Part shown: piece by piece, positions 5,698-12,290 of the stretch
Layout: each line of letters begins with the position of its first letter
Position numbering within the stretch: the first letter of the stretch is position 1
From: Caldifarciminota bacterium
Lineage (GTDB): Bacteria; Hydrothermota; 32-111; QNBC01
Assembly: GCA_023132105.1 (NCBI GenBank)
Contig: JAGLYS010000354.1
Span: 1 to 12,290 of the forward strand
Direction of reading: 5' to 3'
Length of the DNA: 12,290 bases
Notes under the pieces: generated by a model
The model's database searches: none
The model's input: only the letters and a program-made list of their open reading frames with translations
Told to the model about the DNA's origin: nothing
Position numbers and translations under genes: made by a program

Positions 5698-8286
5698 ATG
5701 AAAAAAGTAATTATTTTTATATTAATTATTTTTATCTATGTGTTTTCATATAGTAATAGCATATATTCAATAAAATATGGCAATAAATCAGATGAAATTC
5801 CCTATATTAAAGTTCCGGGCATAAATATCGGACCATCATCATTTTATATTACTGATAATCTCATTTATTTATCGGATCCGATAAAAGGTAAGATCCTGAA
5901 GGTTGAGAATGACGAAATTTCTTTAATGTTTTGCAATAAAAATATTCGAGATGTTTCATTCCATGAAAATGAGCTCTTATTAGGGTATGATAATTATATA
6001 ATTAAGGGAAATAAATATATTCCACTTGATAATATCAAGGAACCGATTAAATTCGCAGGTATATATAATGATAATATTTATGTCACAACATCCAATGGGA
6101 AAACATATATAATTGATATTAATGGAAAAATTATTTCTAATCACAATGGGATATTTTATAATGGAAATCTTTTAACATCGACACTCAAAGAAAATGGCTT
6201 TGTTATTAGCATTAATAACATTAATTATTTCATAAATGTAGGCTACTCAACTGCGTCTGCATGTATCGAGGCAATCTCGGATAAATATGTAGTAATTATC
6301 GTAGAAAGGTTTATTTGCGAATCCCCTATAGAGGTTTCTCAAGAAATATTTATAATCGATTACTCTGGCAATATACTAATGAGAAAAATATTGCCGGATA
6401 TTCATTTTACATATATTCAAAATCCTGTTGAAATATTCGATTGTTTTGTATATTATGGATTATCTACAAGTAAAGAATTTTATATATTTAAAATATTTCC
6501 TGATGTATATCCCGTATTCCCTGAGAAATTATATGATAATAAATACCATTATAACAATATGCTTATTAAAGAGGATGATATATCCTCTTTGCAATATAAA
6601 TATGATGAACCGATTACAAGAACAGAGGTCCTTAATATTGCTGATGCATATGTTACACATCAATTTTATGCTTCATCGTCAAACCTTACTTACGGGATAA
6701 TAACAGATCCTTATGGGGTTCAAGTAAGAACACCTGATTGGGTTGTTGTCGGAAACAATACAAGCATCCCATACCGATGGGGAGGATTTTCCTCTCTAAA
6801 CCAGTTCGATGACGGTTTGTTGGCTGATAAATATGCGGGAGACATTGCTACAAGTGGTGTTTCTGTTTTTGCCGTTGGTGTTGACTGTTCGGGTTTCGTA
6901 TCAAGATGCTGGGACAGGTCCAGTAAATACGGGACTTCAACACTGCCTAATATTTCAACTCAACTCTCTTCGGTAAATGATTTGCGGAGAGGTGATATTC
7001 TTAATAATGCCAGTAGTCATGTAAGACTTGTAGTTGAGGATAACCCTGATGGAACTGTAAATACATGTGAGGCAAGCGGATACGATTGGAGGGTTTCATA
7101 TAGGAGTTATAATTTTTCATCACTTACGGGTTATTTACCAAGAAGGTATATAAATATAATAGATGATACCGTTATTACAAATAATTTTGTTGTTAATGTA
7201 ACAAACTGCTCTAATTTGAATTTAAGAGAAGGTCCCGGATTATCATATGGTATAATTTCCTCATTGCCAGCTGGTAATATGTACATTTCTACTCATTATA
7301 CGGGAAATGGCTGGTATAAATTAATAATACCATCAGGGATGGGATACAGCTATGGATGGTGTTACGGTGGCATGGATTCAACGGGTTATTTGATCGGTTC
7401 ATCAAGAAAACCGGTTTTTGAAGTAAAGGATTTTAAAGGAACACTTAATATGAGGGAAGGTCCCTCAACAGATTTTACAGTAATCACAACGGTTACTTCA
7501 GGACAGCAATTCGCTGTTATTGATTCTTCGGGTGAGTGGTATGAATTATGTATCCCCAACATAAATGGTCATACAACAGGTTGGTGTTCAAGAGGAAATT
7601 CCGGCTCATATGGAGAGATAATTTATCTTGCTCCTAAAAGTCCTTATGGAGCGGAAATTACAGATCACAGCTATAATGGGACCCTTTCTTCAGGAGAAAC
7701 CACTAATGTATCCATTACAATAAAAAATATCGGATCATTGGCATTTGATGAATATACATACCTGTCTGTTACAAACCCGAGAAATCACAGTAGTCTTATC
7801 CGAGATTCTTCATGGATAGACAGTACGAATATATGTGGTGTGCCATATCTTCTGCCAGGACAATCAGGACAATTAACATTTATAGTTAGAAACAATGCTG
7901 TCTATGACACAATACTTAATGAATATATAACATTAAAGGAGTATGATTATCATTGGTTCAGCGATTCAACGGAATTGGGTCCATTCGATTCCGATTTCTA
8001 TTTATCTATGAATTTATCAGGTTCGGTAGGAATAGGAGTGTTAAAAAAACAGGTAAATGATAAAATAGTGTTCACTCAAATTAAAGGAGATTATATATCA
8101 ATAAAATATCACTCGGAATTAAATGACAGATTGAGTTATACAATCTATTCGATTTCAGGAAGAAAGATAAAGGGGGGCAATATTCTAAAAGGGTATAATA
8201 AGATTACAGTAAAAAATATGGCTAATGGATGTTATATAATTCGAATAGGTAATATATACTCAAAGAAGTTTGTTAGGATAAAATAA
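5698..8286 (+). CDS. Secreted modular NlpC/P60-type peptidase with two SH3 domains and a T9SS-like sorting tail
   Basis: A predicted 862-residue secreted protein, probably a peptidoglycan peptidase. It begins MKKVIIFILIIF, a signal peptide. Residues about 25-340 are strand-rich with recurring N-G/D-I patterns, possibly a beta-propeller. An NlpC/P60 core follows: PYRWGG at 358-363, DCSGF at 396-400 with catalytic Cys397, RRGDIL, then SSHVRL with catalytic His441. The usual third catalytic position appears to be Glu458 (CEASG), where many members have His, Asn or Gln. Two bacterial SH3 domains lie at about 497-560 (NLNLREGPG at 506) and 573-640 (NMREGPS at 584). Next comes an Ig/CARDB-like region (about 645-770). 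The last 75 or so residues (YTIYSISGRKI, then NGCYIIRIG and a KKFVRIK end) match the T9SS type A sorting-domain pattern, without the usual PNP motif. The gene stands alone between spacers. Domain calls are by eye; the N-terminal fold is the least certain. Confidence 0.85.
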   Translation: MKKVIIFILIIFIYVFSYSNSIYSIKYGNKSDEIPYIKVPGINIGPSSFYITDNLIYLSDPIKGKILKVENDEISLMFCNKNIRDVSFHENELLLGYDNYIIKGNKYIPLDNIKEPIKFAGIYNDNIYVTTSNGKTYIIDINGKIISNHNGIFYNGNLLTSTLKENGFVISINNINYFINVGYSTASACIEAISDKYVVIIVERFICESPIEVSQEIFIIDYSGNILMRKILPDIHFTYIQNPVEIFDCFVYYGLSTSKEFYIFKIFPDVYPVFPEKLYDNKYHYNNMLIKEDDISSLQYKYDEPITRTEVLNIADAYVTHQFYASSSNLTYGIITDPYGVQVRTPDWVVVGNNTSIPYRWGGFSSLNQFDDGLLADKYAGDIATSGVSVFAVGVDCSGFVSRCWDRSSKYGTSTLPNISTQLSSVNDLRRGDILNNASSHVRLVVEDNPDGTVNTCEASGYDWRVSYRSYNFSSLTGYLPRRYINIIDDTVITNNFVVNVTNCSNLNLREGPGLSYGIISSLPAGNMYISTHYTGNGWYKLIIPSGMGYSYGWCYGGMDSTGYLIGSSRKPVFEVKDFKGTLNMREGPSTDFTVITTVTSGQQFAVIDSSGEWYELCIPNINGHTTGWCSRGNSGSYGEIIYLAPKSPYGAEITDHSYNGTLSSGETTNVSITIKNIGSLAFDEYTYLSVTNPRNHSSLIRDSSWIDSTNICGVPYLLPGQSGQLTFIVRNNAVYDTILNEYITLKEYDYHWFSDSTELGPFDSDFYLSMNLSGSVGIGVLKKQVNDKIVFTQIKGDYISIKYHSELNDRLSYTIYSISGRKIKGGNILKGYNKITVKNMANGCYIIRIGNIYSKKFVRIK

Positions 8287-8456
8287 TAATTTTTAATTAG
8301 GTCTTTAAAAGAGTTTATACTTCATCTGTGAATGATGAGATTGTGTATTCATCTTTCCAATCCTGCAATATTACGATTTCCTATTTCAAGGATTTAAGCT
8401 ATTTTTATAAAAATCAATAATATTCCCTGTGGAAATGAAAATATATAAACTAAAAA
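8287..8456. other. Gap between convergent genes, no clear terminator
   Basis: The two transcription blocks meet in this AT-rich 170-nt gap. The best structures are 5-bp stems around 8321-8362 built from alternating TCATC and GATGA motifs, and a perfect but purely A/T 14-nt palindrome at 8401-8414. Neither has a GC-rich stem followed by a T run, so no intrinsic terminator is called for either strand. No gene or dispersed repeat was seen. Confidence 0.5.
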
Positions 8457-10076
8457 CTATTTTTTGAATTTTTTAAACATTTTCTTTCTATCTCTTTTAT
8501 GTCCACTTTTATTGCTTTTTGCCTTTGTTATAAATAAATTGGCCCCTCTCTCTCTCTTTTTAAAAAAAGACAATAAAACTTCCGCTTCATGGAATGGAAG
8601 AGTGACAAATGAAAACTTCTCAAGAATTCTAATATCTCTTATTATTACATTTGGAGTGCCACATTTATCCTTAATTATATTCACCAGTTTATTATGTGTT
8701 AATCCATCCATTTTACCCTGTGTTACAAACAATCGCGTTTTTCCTTTAGAATCGACAGGAGTATCTTCAATTTCAACATAGCTTTTTTCATCCAGTTTAT
8801 CATGAAAAGAATATTGCAAAAGAGCTGCTATTATATCTTCGGAATTATTATTTTCCAAAAGTTTTTTGGACATTGCAATATAATTATTATGTGAATGTGA
8901 TTTCACAATATTTTCAAGATCGGTTTTAATTTTGAGTTTTTTTGTTTCAATAACATCTTTAACTCTCGGTAATTTTGCTTTGCGAATATCTGTTTTTGCT
9001 ATTCTCTTAATAAATTGAAGCTTTCTATACTCATCCGGTGTAATAAATGTTATTGCATTTCCCTCTTTTCCTGCTCTACCGGTCCTACCTATTCTATGAA
9101 TATAGGATTTTGGGTCTTGCGGAAGTGAGTAATTAATTACATGTGTAAGGTTCTGGACATCTAATCCTCTGGCTGCTACATCAGTTGCCACAAGAATTTT
9201 AAACAAATGTTTTTTAAACTTGTTAAGTATTATTTCCCTCTGACTTTGTGACATATCCCCATGTAAGGCATTTGCATCATAGCTGCGTTCAATTAAACGG
9301 TTTGCAATGAAATCAACATCGATTTTGGTTCTACAAAATACAAGTCCGTAAAAATCATCTTCAATATCTATAATTCTACAAAGAGCTTCAAACTTATCTG
9401 CTGCCGATACCTCAAAATAGATTTGATCTGTAATATTTACAGTAATTTCCTCTTTGTTTGCTCTTAATACATCGTATTCCCTCATATATTTTTTAGCAAT
9501 CCGTACAACTTTTTCCGGTATAGTGGCTGAAAACAACATAGTTCGTTTTTCTTGACCACTATACTCTATAATTTCGCTAACATCCTCAAAAAAGCCCATA
9601 TCTAACATTTCATCCGCCTCGTCCAGAATGAGATATGATATCTTATCTATTTTCAATGAATGACGTTTAAGATGGTCAAGTATCCTGCCGGGAGTACCTA
9701 CAACAATATCAATTCCTTTTCTCAAACTTCTCAACTGTCGCCCTATGGATTGCCCGCCATATATTGGAACAATAGATAATTTTTTGTCCCCTTTTAATGA
9801 ATTCATTTCCTCGGATACTTGAATAGCCAACTCTCTTGTCGGCGTAAGAACCAGAGTTTGTACTACATTTGAGTTTTCATGCAGTAATTCGATTATTGGT
9901 AAACCAAAAGCTGTGGTTTTACCTGTTCCGGTTTGAGCTTGTCCAACGATATCTTTATTGCCCGAAAGGACAAGTGGTATAGTCATTTCCTGGATTGTTG
10001 TGGGTTCTTCGAACCCTTTTTGTTTTAAGGCTTTTAATGATCTTTCGGATAAGCCTAAATCTTCAAAATTTATCAT
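8457..10076 (-). CDS. deaD: DEAD-box ATP-dependent RNA helicase with DbpA-type RNA-binding domain
   Basis: An RNA helicase of 539 residues, related to DeaD/CsdA and DbpA, which remodel rRNA during ribosome assembly and act in cold adaptation and mRNA decay. The motifs are complete: Phe4 and Gln29 of the Q motif, AQTGTGKT at 47-54, PTRELA at 79-84, GG at 107-108, TPGR at 128-131, DEAD at 152-155, SAT at 183-185, and HRIGRTGR at 327-334 with ARGLDV just before. After a helical linker, residues about 446-518 (RLFVTQGKMDGLT onward) form the DbpA RNA-binding domain, an RRM-like fold shared by DbpA and DeaD. The last 20 residues are a Lys/Arg-rich tail likely to add RNA affinity. At 539 residues it is longer than E. 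coli DbpA (457) and shorter than DeaD (629), so the symbol is a best guess. It starts 26 nt after typA and probably shares its transcript. Confidence 0.93.
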   Translation of the reverse strand: MINFEDLGLSERSLKALKQKGFEEPTTIQEMTIPLVLSGNKDIVGQAQTGTGKTTAFGLPIIELLHENSNVVQTLVLTPTRELAIQVSEEMNSLKGDKKLSIVPIYGGQSIGRQLRSLRKGIDIVVGTPGRILDHLKRHSLKIDKISYLILDEADEMLDMGFFEDVSEIIEYSGQEKRTMLFSATIPEKVVRIAKKYMREYDVLRANKEEITVNITDQIYFEVSAADKFEALCRIIDIEDDFYGLVFCRTKIDVDFIANRLIERSYDANALHGDMSQSQREIILNKFKKHLFKILVATDVAARGLDVQNLTHVINYSLPQDPKSYIHRIGRTGRAGKEGNAITFITPDEYRKLQFIKRIAKTDIRKAKLPRVKDVIETKKLKIKTDLENIVKSHSHNNYIAMSKKLLENNNSEDIIAALLQYSFHDKLDEKSYVEIEDTPVDSKGKTRLFVTQGKMDGLTHNKLVNIIKDKCGTPNVIIRDIRILEKFSFVTLPFHEAEVLLSFFKKRERGANLFITKAKSNKSGHKRDRKKMFKKFKK

Positions 10077-10087
10077 ATATTAATCTA

Positions 10088-10095
10088 TTCCTTTT
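10088..10095 (-). promoter_or_regulatory. Probable ribosome binding site of the RNA helicase gene
   Basis: AAAAGGAA on the minus strand lies about 11 nt before the ATG at 10076, inside the 26-nt typA-helicase gap. It is a little far but is the only candidate. Confidence 0.45.
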
Positions 10096-10102
10096 GTTAA
10101 TA

Positions 10103-11935
10103 TTATTTTTTCTTTGTTTGTTTTTCGATATAATCTTTTGTTGAGCGTTTTCTCTTTTTTTCATTAAGTATTATTTTTCTCAATCTGATACTTTTTGGTG
10201 TTATTTCTATCAATTCATCATTTTCAATGTATTCCAATGCCTGTTCGATGCTAAATATTCTCGGTGGTGTCAATTTAATAGCTTCGTCAGCCCCTGATGC
10301 TCTCATATTTGTAAGTTTTTTACCTTTGCAAACATTAACAACTATATCATTTCCCCTGTTATGTGCTCCTACAATCATACCACCATACACATCTACACCG
10401 GGCCCAATAAACAATTGCCCTCTGTCCTGTAAATTGTTCAAAGGAAAAGCTACTGATACGCCGATTTCTAAAGCTATCAGTACACCCCTGTCTCTCCCCT
10501 CTATGTCTCCCTTATAAAACTCATATTCATAGAAACTATGATTTAATATCCCTGTTCCTCTCGTGTTAGTCAAGAATTCATTTCTAAATCCCATTAATCC
10601 TCTTGCCGGAACCTTGAATTCAATCCTTGTATAACCATCGGTACCTTGAACCATATTTATCATCTCCCCTTTCCTTTTTCCAAAAAGTTCAATAACAACA
10701 CCAGCATAATCATCTGCAACATCAATAATTGCATGCTCGATAGGCTCCGTTCTCTTTCCATTTAATTCCCTATATATAACCTTAGGTTTTGAAACCTGAA
10801 ATTCATATCCTTCCCGTCTCATATTTTCAATGAGTATGGCAATCTGAAGTTCCCCTCTCCCTTTTACTGTAAATGTGTCCGTTGATTCTGTCTTCTCCAA
10901 TACAATACTTATATTTGTCTGAACTTCCTTATATAATCTATCCCATAAATTCCTTGATGTAACATACTTCCCTTCTCTCCCTGAAAAAGGAGAATCATTT
11001 ACCATAAATGACATAGCAATTGTAGGTTCATCAATACGAATAAGGGGCAAGGGCTCAGGATGATTTCTATCTGCCACTGTTTCACCGACATCAATATTTC
11101 CAATACCAGCCAATGAAACAATATCACCTGCATATGCTTCATCAACTTCTGTTTTTGCCAATCCTTCATAAACAAAAACTTTTGTAATTCTGTACAACAT
11201 CCTTTCTCCTCCCCTTTTGAGAAGAACAACTTCATCCCCTATTTTCACCTTCCCGTTGAAGATTTTCCCTTTACCGATTTTACCAAGATAGTCATTATAT
11301 TCAATAGCTGATGCTAAAAATTGGAATGGTTTTTTAACATCCCCTTCCGTATTTTTTACATGCTTAATTATTGTTTTAAATAATGGTTGTAAGTCTTTGT
11401 CATCATCTTTCATATCATATTTAGCAAATCCTTTTTTAGCAGATGCAAATAATATTGGAAAATCCAATTGCTCATCATTTGCACTTAATTCAACGAATAA
11501 ATCAAATATCATTTCCAAAACTTCATTTGGTCTCGTATTCGCCCTGTCTATTTTATTTATTACAACAATCGGATTAAGTCCTATTTCAAGGGATTTTTTC
11601 AATACATACTTCGTTTGTGGCATCGGACCTTCAAATGCATCGACAATCAGTAAAACAGAATCCACCATTTTCAGGATGCGTTGCACTTCCCCTCCAAAAT
11701 CTGCATGTCCGGGTGTATCTACTATATTGATTTTGTAATCCTTATAATGAAAGGCTGCATTTTTTGAAAAAATCGTTATACCTTTTTCCCTTTCAAGTGC
11801 ATCCGAATCCATAACCCGCTCGATCACTTTTTGATTTTCGCGAAATACACCTGTTTGTTGAAGCATAGCATCCACAAGTGTTGTTTTCCCGTGATCTACA
11901 TGTGCAATAATAGCTATATTTTTTATCTTTTTCAT
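10103..11935 (-). CDS. typA: Translational GTPase TypA/BipA
   Basis: A ribosome-binding GTPase of the elongation-factor family that helps 50S subunit assembly, chiefly at low temperature and under stress. The 610 residues match E. coli BipA (607). The GTPase motifs are complete: AHVDHGKT at 11-18, the switch I GITI at 52-55 with its Thr, DTPGH at 73-77, NKID at 127-130 and SAK at 165-167. After the EF-Tu-like beta barrel come the EF-G-like domains and the BipA-specific C-terminal domain, which includes a G-A-H-N-R-G-N-D motif and an LTNMRASGADEA segment, both hallmarks of BipA as opposed to LepA or EF-G. The final 20 or so residues are strongly basic. The start is supported by GAGGG 4 nt upstream. 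It is the first gene of a minus-strand operon with the DEAD-box helicase, and the pairing of two ribosome-assembly factors fits a shared role. Confidence 0.97.
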   Translation of the reverse strand: MKKIKNIAIIAHVDHGKTTLVDAMLQQTGVFRENQKVIERVMDSDALEREKGITIFSKNAAFHYKDYKINIVDTPGHADFGGEVQRILKMVDSVLLIVDAFEGPMPQTKYVLKKSLEIGLNPIVVINKIDRANTRPNEVLEMIFDLFVELSANDEQLDFPILFASAKKGFAKYDMKDDDKDLQPLFKTIIKHVKNTEGDVKKPFQFLASAIEYNDYLGKIGKGKIFNGKVKIGDEVVLLKRGGERMLYRITKVFVYEGLAKTEVDEAYAGDIVSLAGIGNIDVGETVADRNHPEPLPLIRIDEPTIAMSFMVNDSPFSGREGKYVTSRNLWDRLYKEVQTNISIVLEKTESTDTFTVKGRGELQIAILIENMRREGYEFQVSKPKVIYRELNGKRTEPIEHAIIDVADDYAGVVIELFGKRKGEMINMVQGTDGYTRIEFKVPARGLMGFRNEFLTNTRGTGILNHSFYEYEFYKGDIEGRDRGVLIALEIGVSVAFPLNNLQDRGQLFIGPGVDVYGGMIVGAHNRGNDIVVNVCKGKKLTNMRASGADEAIKLTPPRIFSIEQALEYIENDELIEITPKSIRLRKIILNEKKRKRSTKDYIEKQTKKK

Positions 11936-11939
11936 TTAA

Positions 11940-11944
11940 CCCTC
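11940..11944 (-). promoter_or_regulatory. Ribosome binding site of typA
   Basis: GAGGG on the minus strand, 4 nt before the ATG at 11935. It is a strong match at a slightly short distance. Confidence 0.7.
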
Positions 11945-12025
11945 ATAAATGCAAAATTTTTTCGTTTAAATATTTATGGATATAGTTTATTAGAACAATA
12001 TCATAAGTATCTATTCTATCGGTAG

Positions 12026-12053
12026 GTTATAACACTTTTAGAATATATGTCAA
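12026..12053 (-). promoter_or_regulatory. Sigma70-type promoter of the typA operon
   Basis: On the minus strand a perfect -35 box TTGACA (12048-12053) is followed by a 16-nt spacer and a -10 box TATAAC (12026-12031), one mismatch from consensus. Transcription would start near 12019, giving an untranslated leader of about 84 nt before typA. The leader is AT-rich and I saw no clear hairpin or known riboswitch in it. The call rests on sequence match and position only. Confidence 0.65.
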
Positions 12054-12096
12054 CTATCTATAAGAAATAAATGGCAGATAGGTATAGATATATGCC

Positions 12097-12157
12097 AGTT
12101 ACAAGTATCAAGTGGTAAGTTACAAGTTCGTAAATCGTAAATCGCAAACCGTTAATT
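12097..12157. repeat. Degenerate tandem array with 7-nt period
   Basis: The stretch divides into consecutive units AGTTACA, AGTATCA, AGTGGTA, AGTTACA, a short AGTTC, then GTAAATC, GTAAATC, GCAAACC and GTTAATT. Two unit types (AGTNNNA, then GYAAAYC-like) share the same 7-nt spacing, with one 2-nt slip between them. It lies upstream of the typA promoter and is non-coding. Its function is unknown. Confidence 0.6.
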
Positions 12158-12161
12158 GTAG

Positions 12162-12187
12162 GGGCAGACCCCTGTGTCTGCCCTTTT
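12162..12187 (+). repeat. Perfect 8-bp GC-rich hairpin followed by TTTT (terminator-like repeat element)
   Basis: GGGCAGAC (12162-12169) pairs with GTCTGCCC (12176-12183) around a 6-nt loop, and TTTT follows. The shape is that of an intrinsic terminator on the plus strand, but no plus-strand gene ends nearby: the last one ends at 8286. It sits between the heptamer array and the 59-nt repeat, so I read it as part of a dispersed repeat element. A terminator for an unseen plus-strand transcript remains possible. Confidence 0.6.
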
Positions 12188-12190
12188 CTC

Positions 12191-12290
12191 TTTGTGTAAT
12201 TTGTATCAAATTCGTGCAATAAAAGCAAAATATATTTCCCCTCTTCCCCTTCGTGCAATTTGTCTCCAATTCGTGTAATTAAAGCAAAAA
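12191..12290 (+). repeat. 59-nt direct tandem repeat, about 1.7 copies, continuing past the window
   Basis: Unit one begins at 12191 (TTTGTGTAATTTGT) and unit two at 12250 (TTCGTGCAATTTGT). The inner block ATTCGTG..AAT followed by AAAGCAAAA recurs at 12210 and 12269, again 59 nt apart. The differences are scattered single bases. The second unit is cut by the window end. A diverged inverted copy lies at 5512-5586. The period and degeneracy, with no constant repeat separated by unique spacers, argue against a CRISPR array. The 355 bases from 11936 to the window end hold no gene I can support, only the typA leader and promoter and these repeats. Confidence 0.75.

Noticed and set aside
8401..8414. 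Perfect 14-nt palindrome as a terminator or operator
   Set aside because: It consists only of A and T in an AT-rich gap, so it is weak as a hairpin and likely by chance.
12058..12258. Minus-strand 66-codon open frame
   Set aside because: It runs straight through the heptamer array, the hairpin and the 59-nt repeat, so its protein is translated repeat. It has no credible start context or family resemblance.
12191..12290. CRISPR array
   Set aside because: The whole 59-nt unit is repeated with scattered differences; there are no constant repeats separated by unique spacers, and no cas gene is present.

Overview
The window is AT-rich bacterial chromosome holding seven protein genes in two convergent blocks, with repeat-rich spacers. 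The organism is diderm. It has an RseP-type site-2 protease, a PorV/PorQ-like outer-membrane barrel protein, and a secreted enzyme whose C-terminus resembles a type IX secretion (T9SS) type A sorting domain. That combination suggests the FCB group or a nearby candidate phylum (WOR-3/Stahlbacteria, Cloacimonadota or similar). This assignment is an inference from domain style and composition, not from a marker phylogeny.

Left block, plus strand (1-5498): a tightly packed run of dxr (3' part only), rseP, a PorV/PorQ-like outer-membrane protein gene, a PrsW-family protease gene and recG. Three of the four junctions overlap by 4, 4 and 1 nt, and the fourth is a short gap, so the five genes are probably co-transcribed and partly translationally coupled. 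dxr (isoprenoid synthesis) beside rseP is a common arrangement. Less usual is the outer-membrane protein gene sitting between two intramembrane protease genes, with recG closing the operon.

Middle (5499-8456): a 199-nt spacer with degenerate repeats, then a large secreted modular protein. Its order is signal peptide, repeat-rich beta region, NlpC/P60-type cysteine peptidase, two bacterial SH3 domains, an Ig-like region and a sorting-type tail. It is probably a cell-wall-active enzyme. A 170-nt gene-free gap separates it from the convergent right block.

Right block, minus strand (8457-11935): typA (bipA) followed 26 nt later by a DEAD-box RNA helicase with a DbpA-type RNA-binding domain. This looks like a two-gene ribosome-assembly or cold-adaptation operon. 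A good sigma70-type promoter for it lies at 12026-12053, implying a leader of about 80 nt.

Right edge (12054-12290): no gene. It holds a degenerate array with a 7-nt period, a strong 8-bp hairpin, and a 59-nt direct repeat that runs off the window. The spacer at 5512-5617 carries the same kinds of parts in the same order but on the opposite strand, including a 22-nt exact inverted match to the right edge. The two spacers therefore look like copies of one dispersed composite repeat, and this is the most unexplained signal here. No tRNA, rRNA, CRISPR array, transposase or phage gene was seen.
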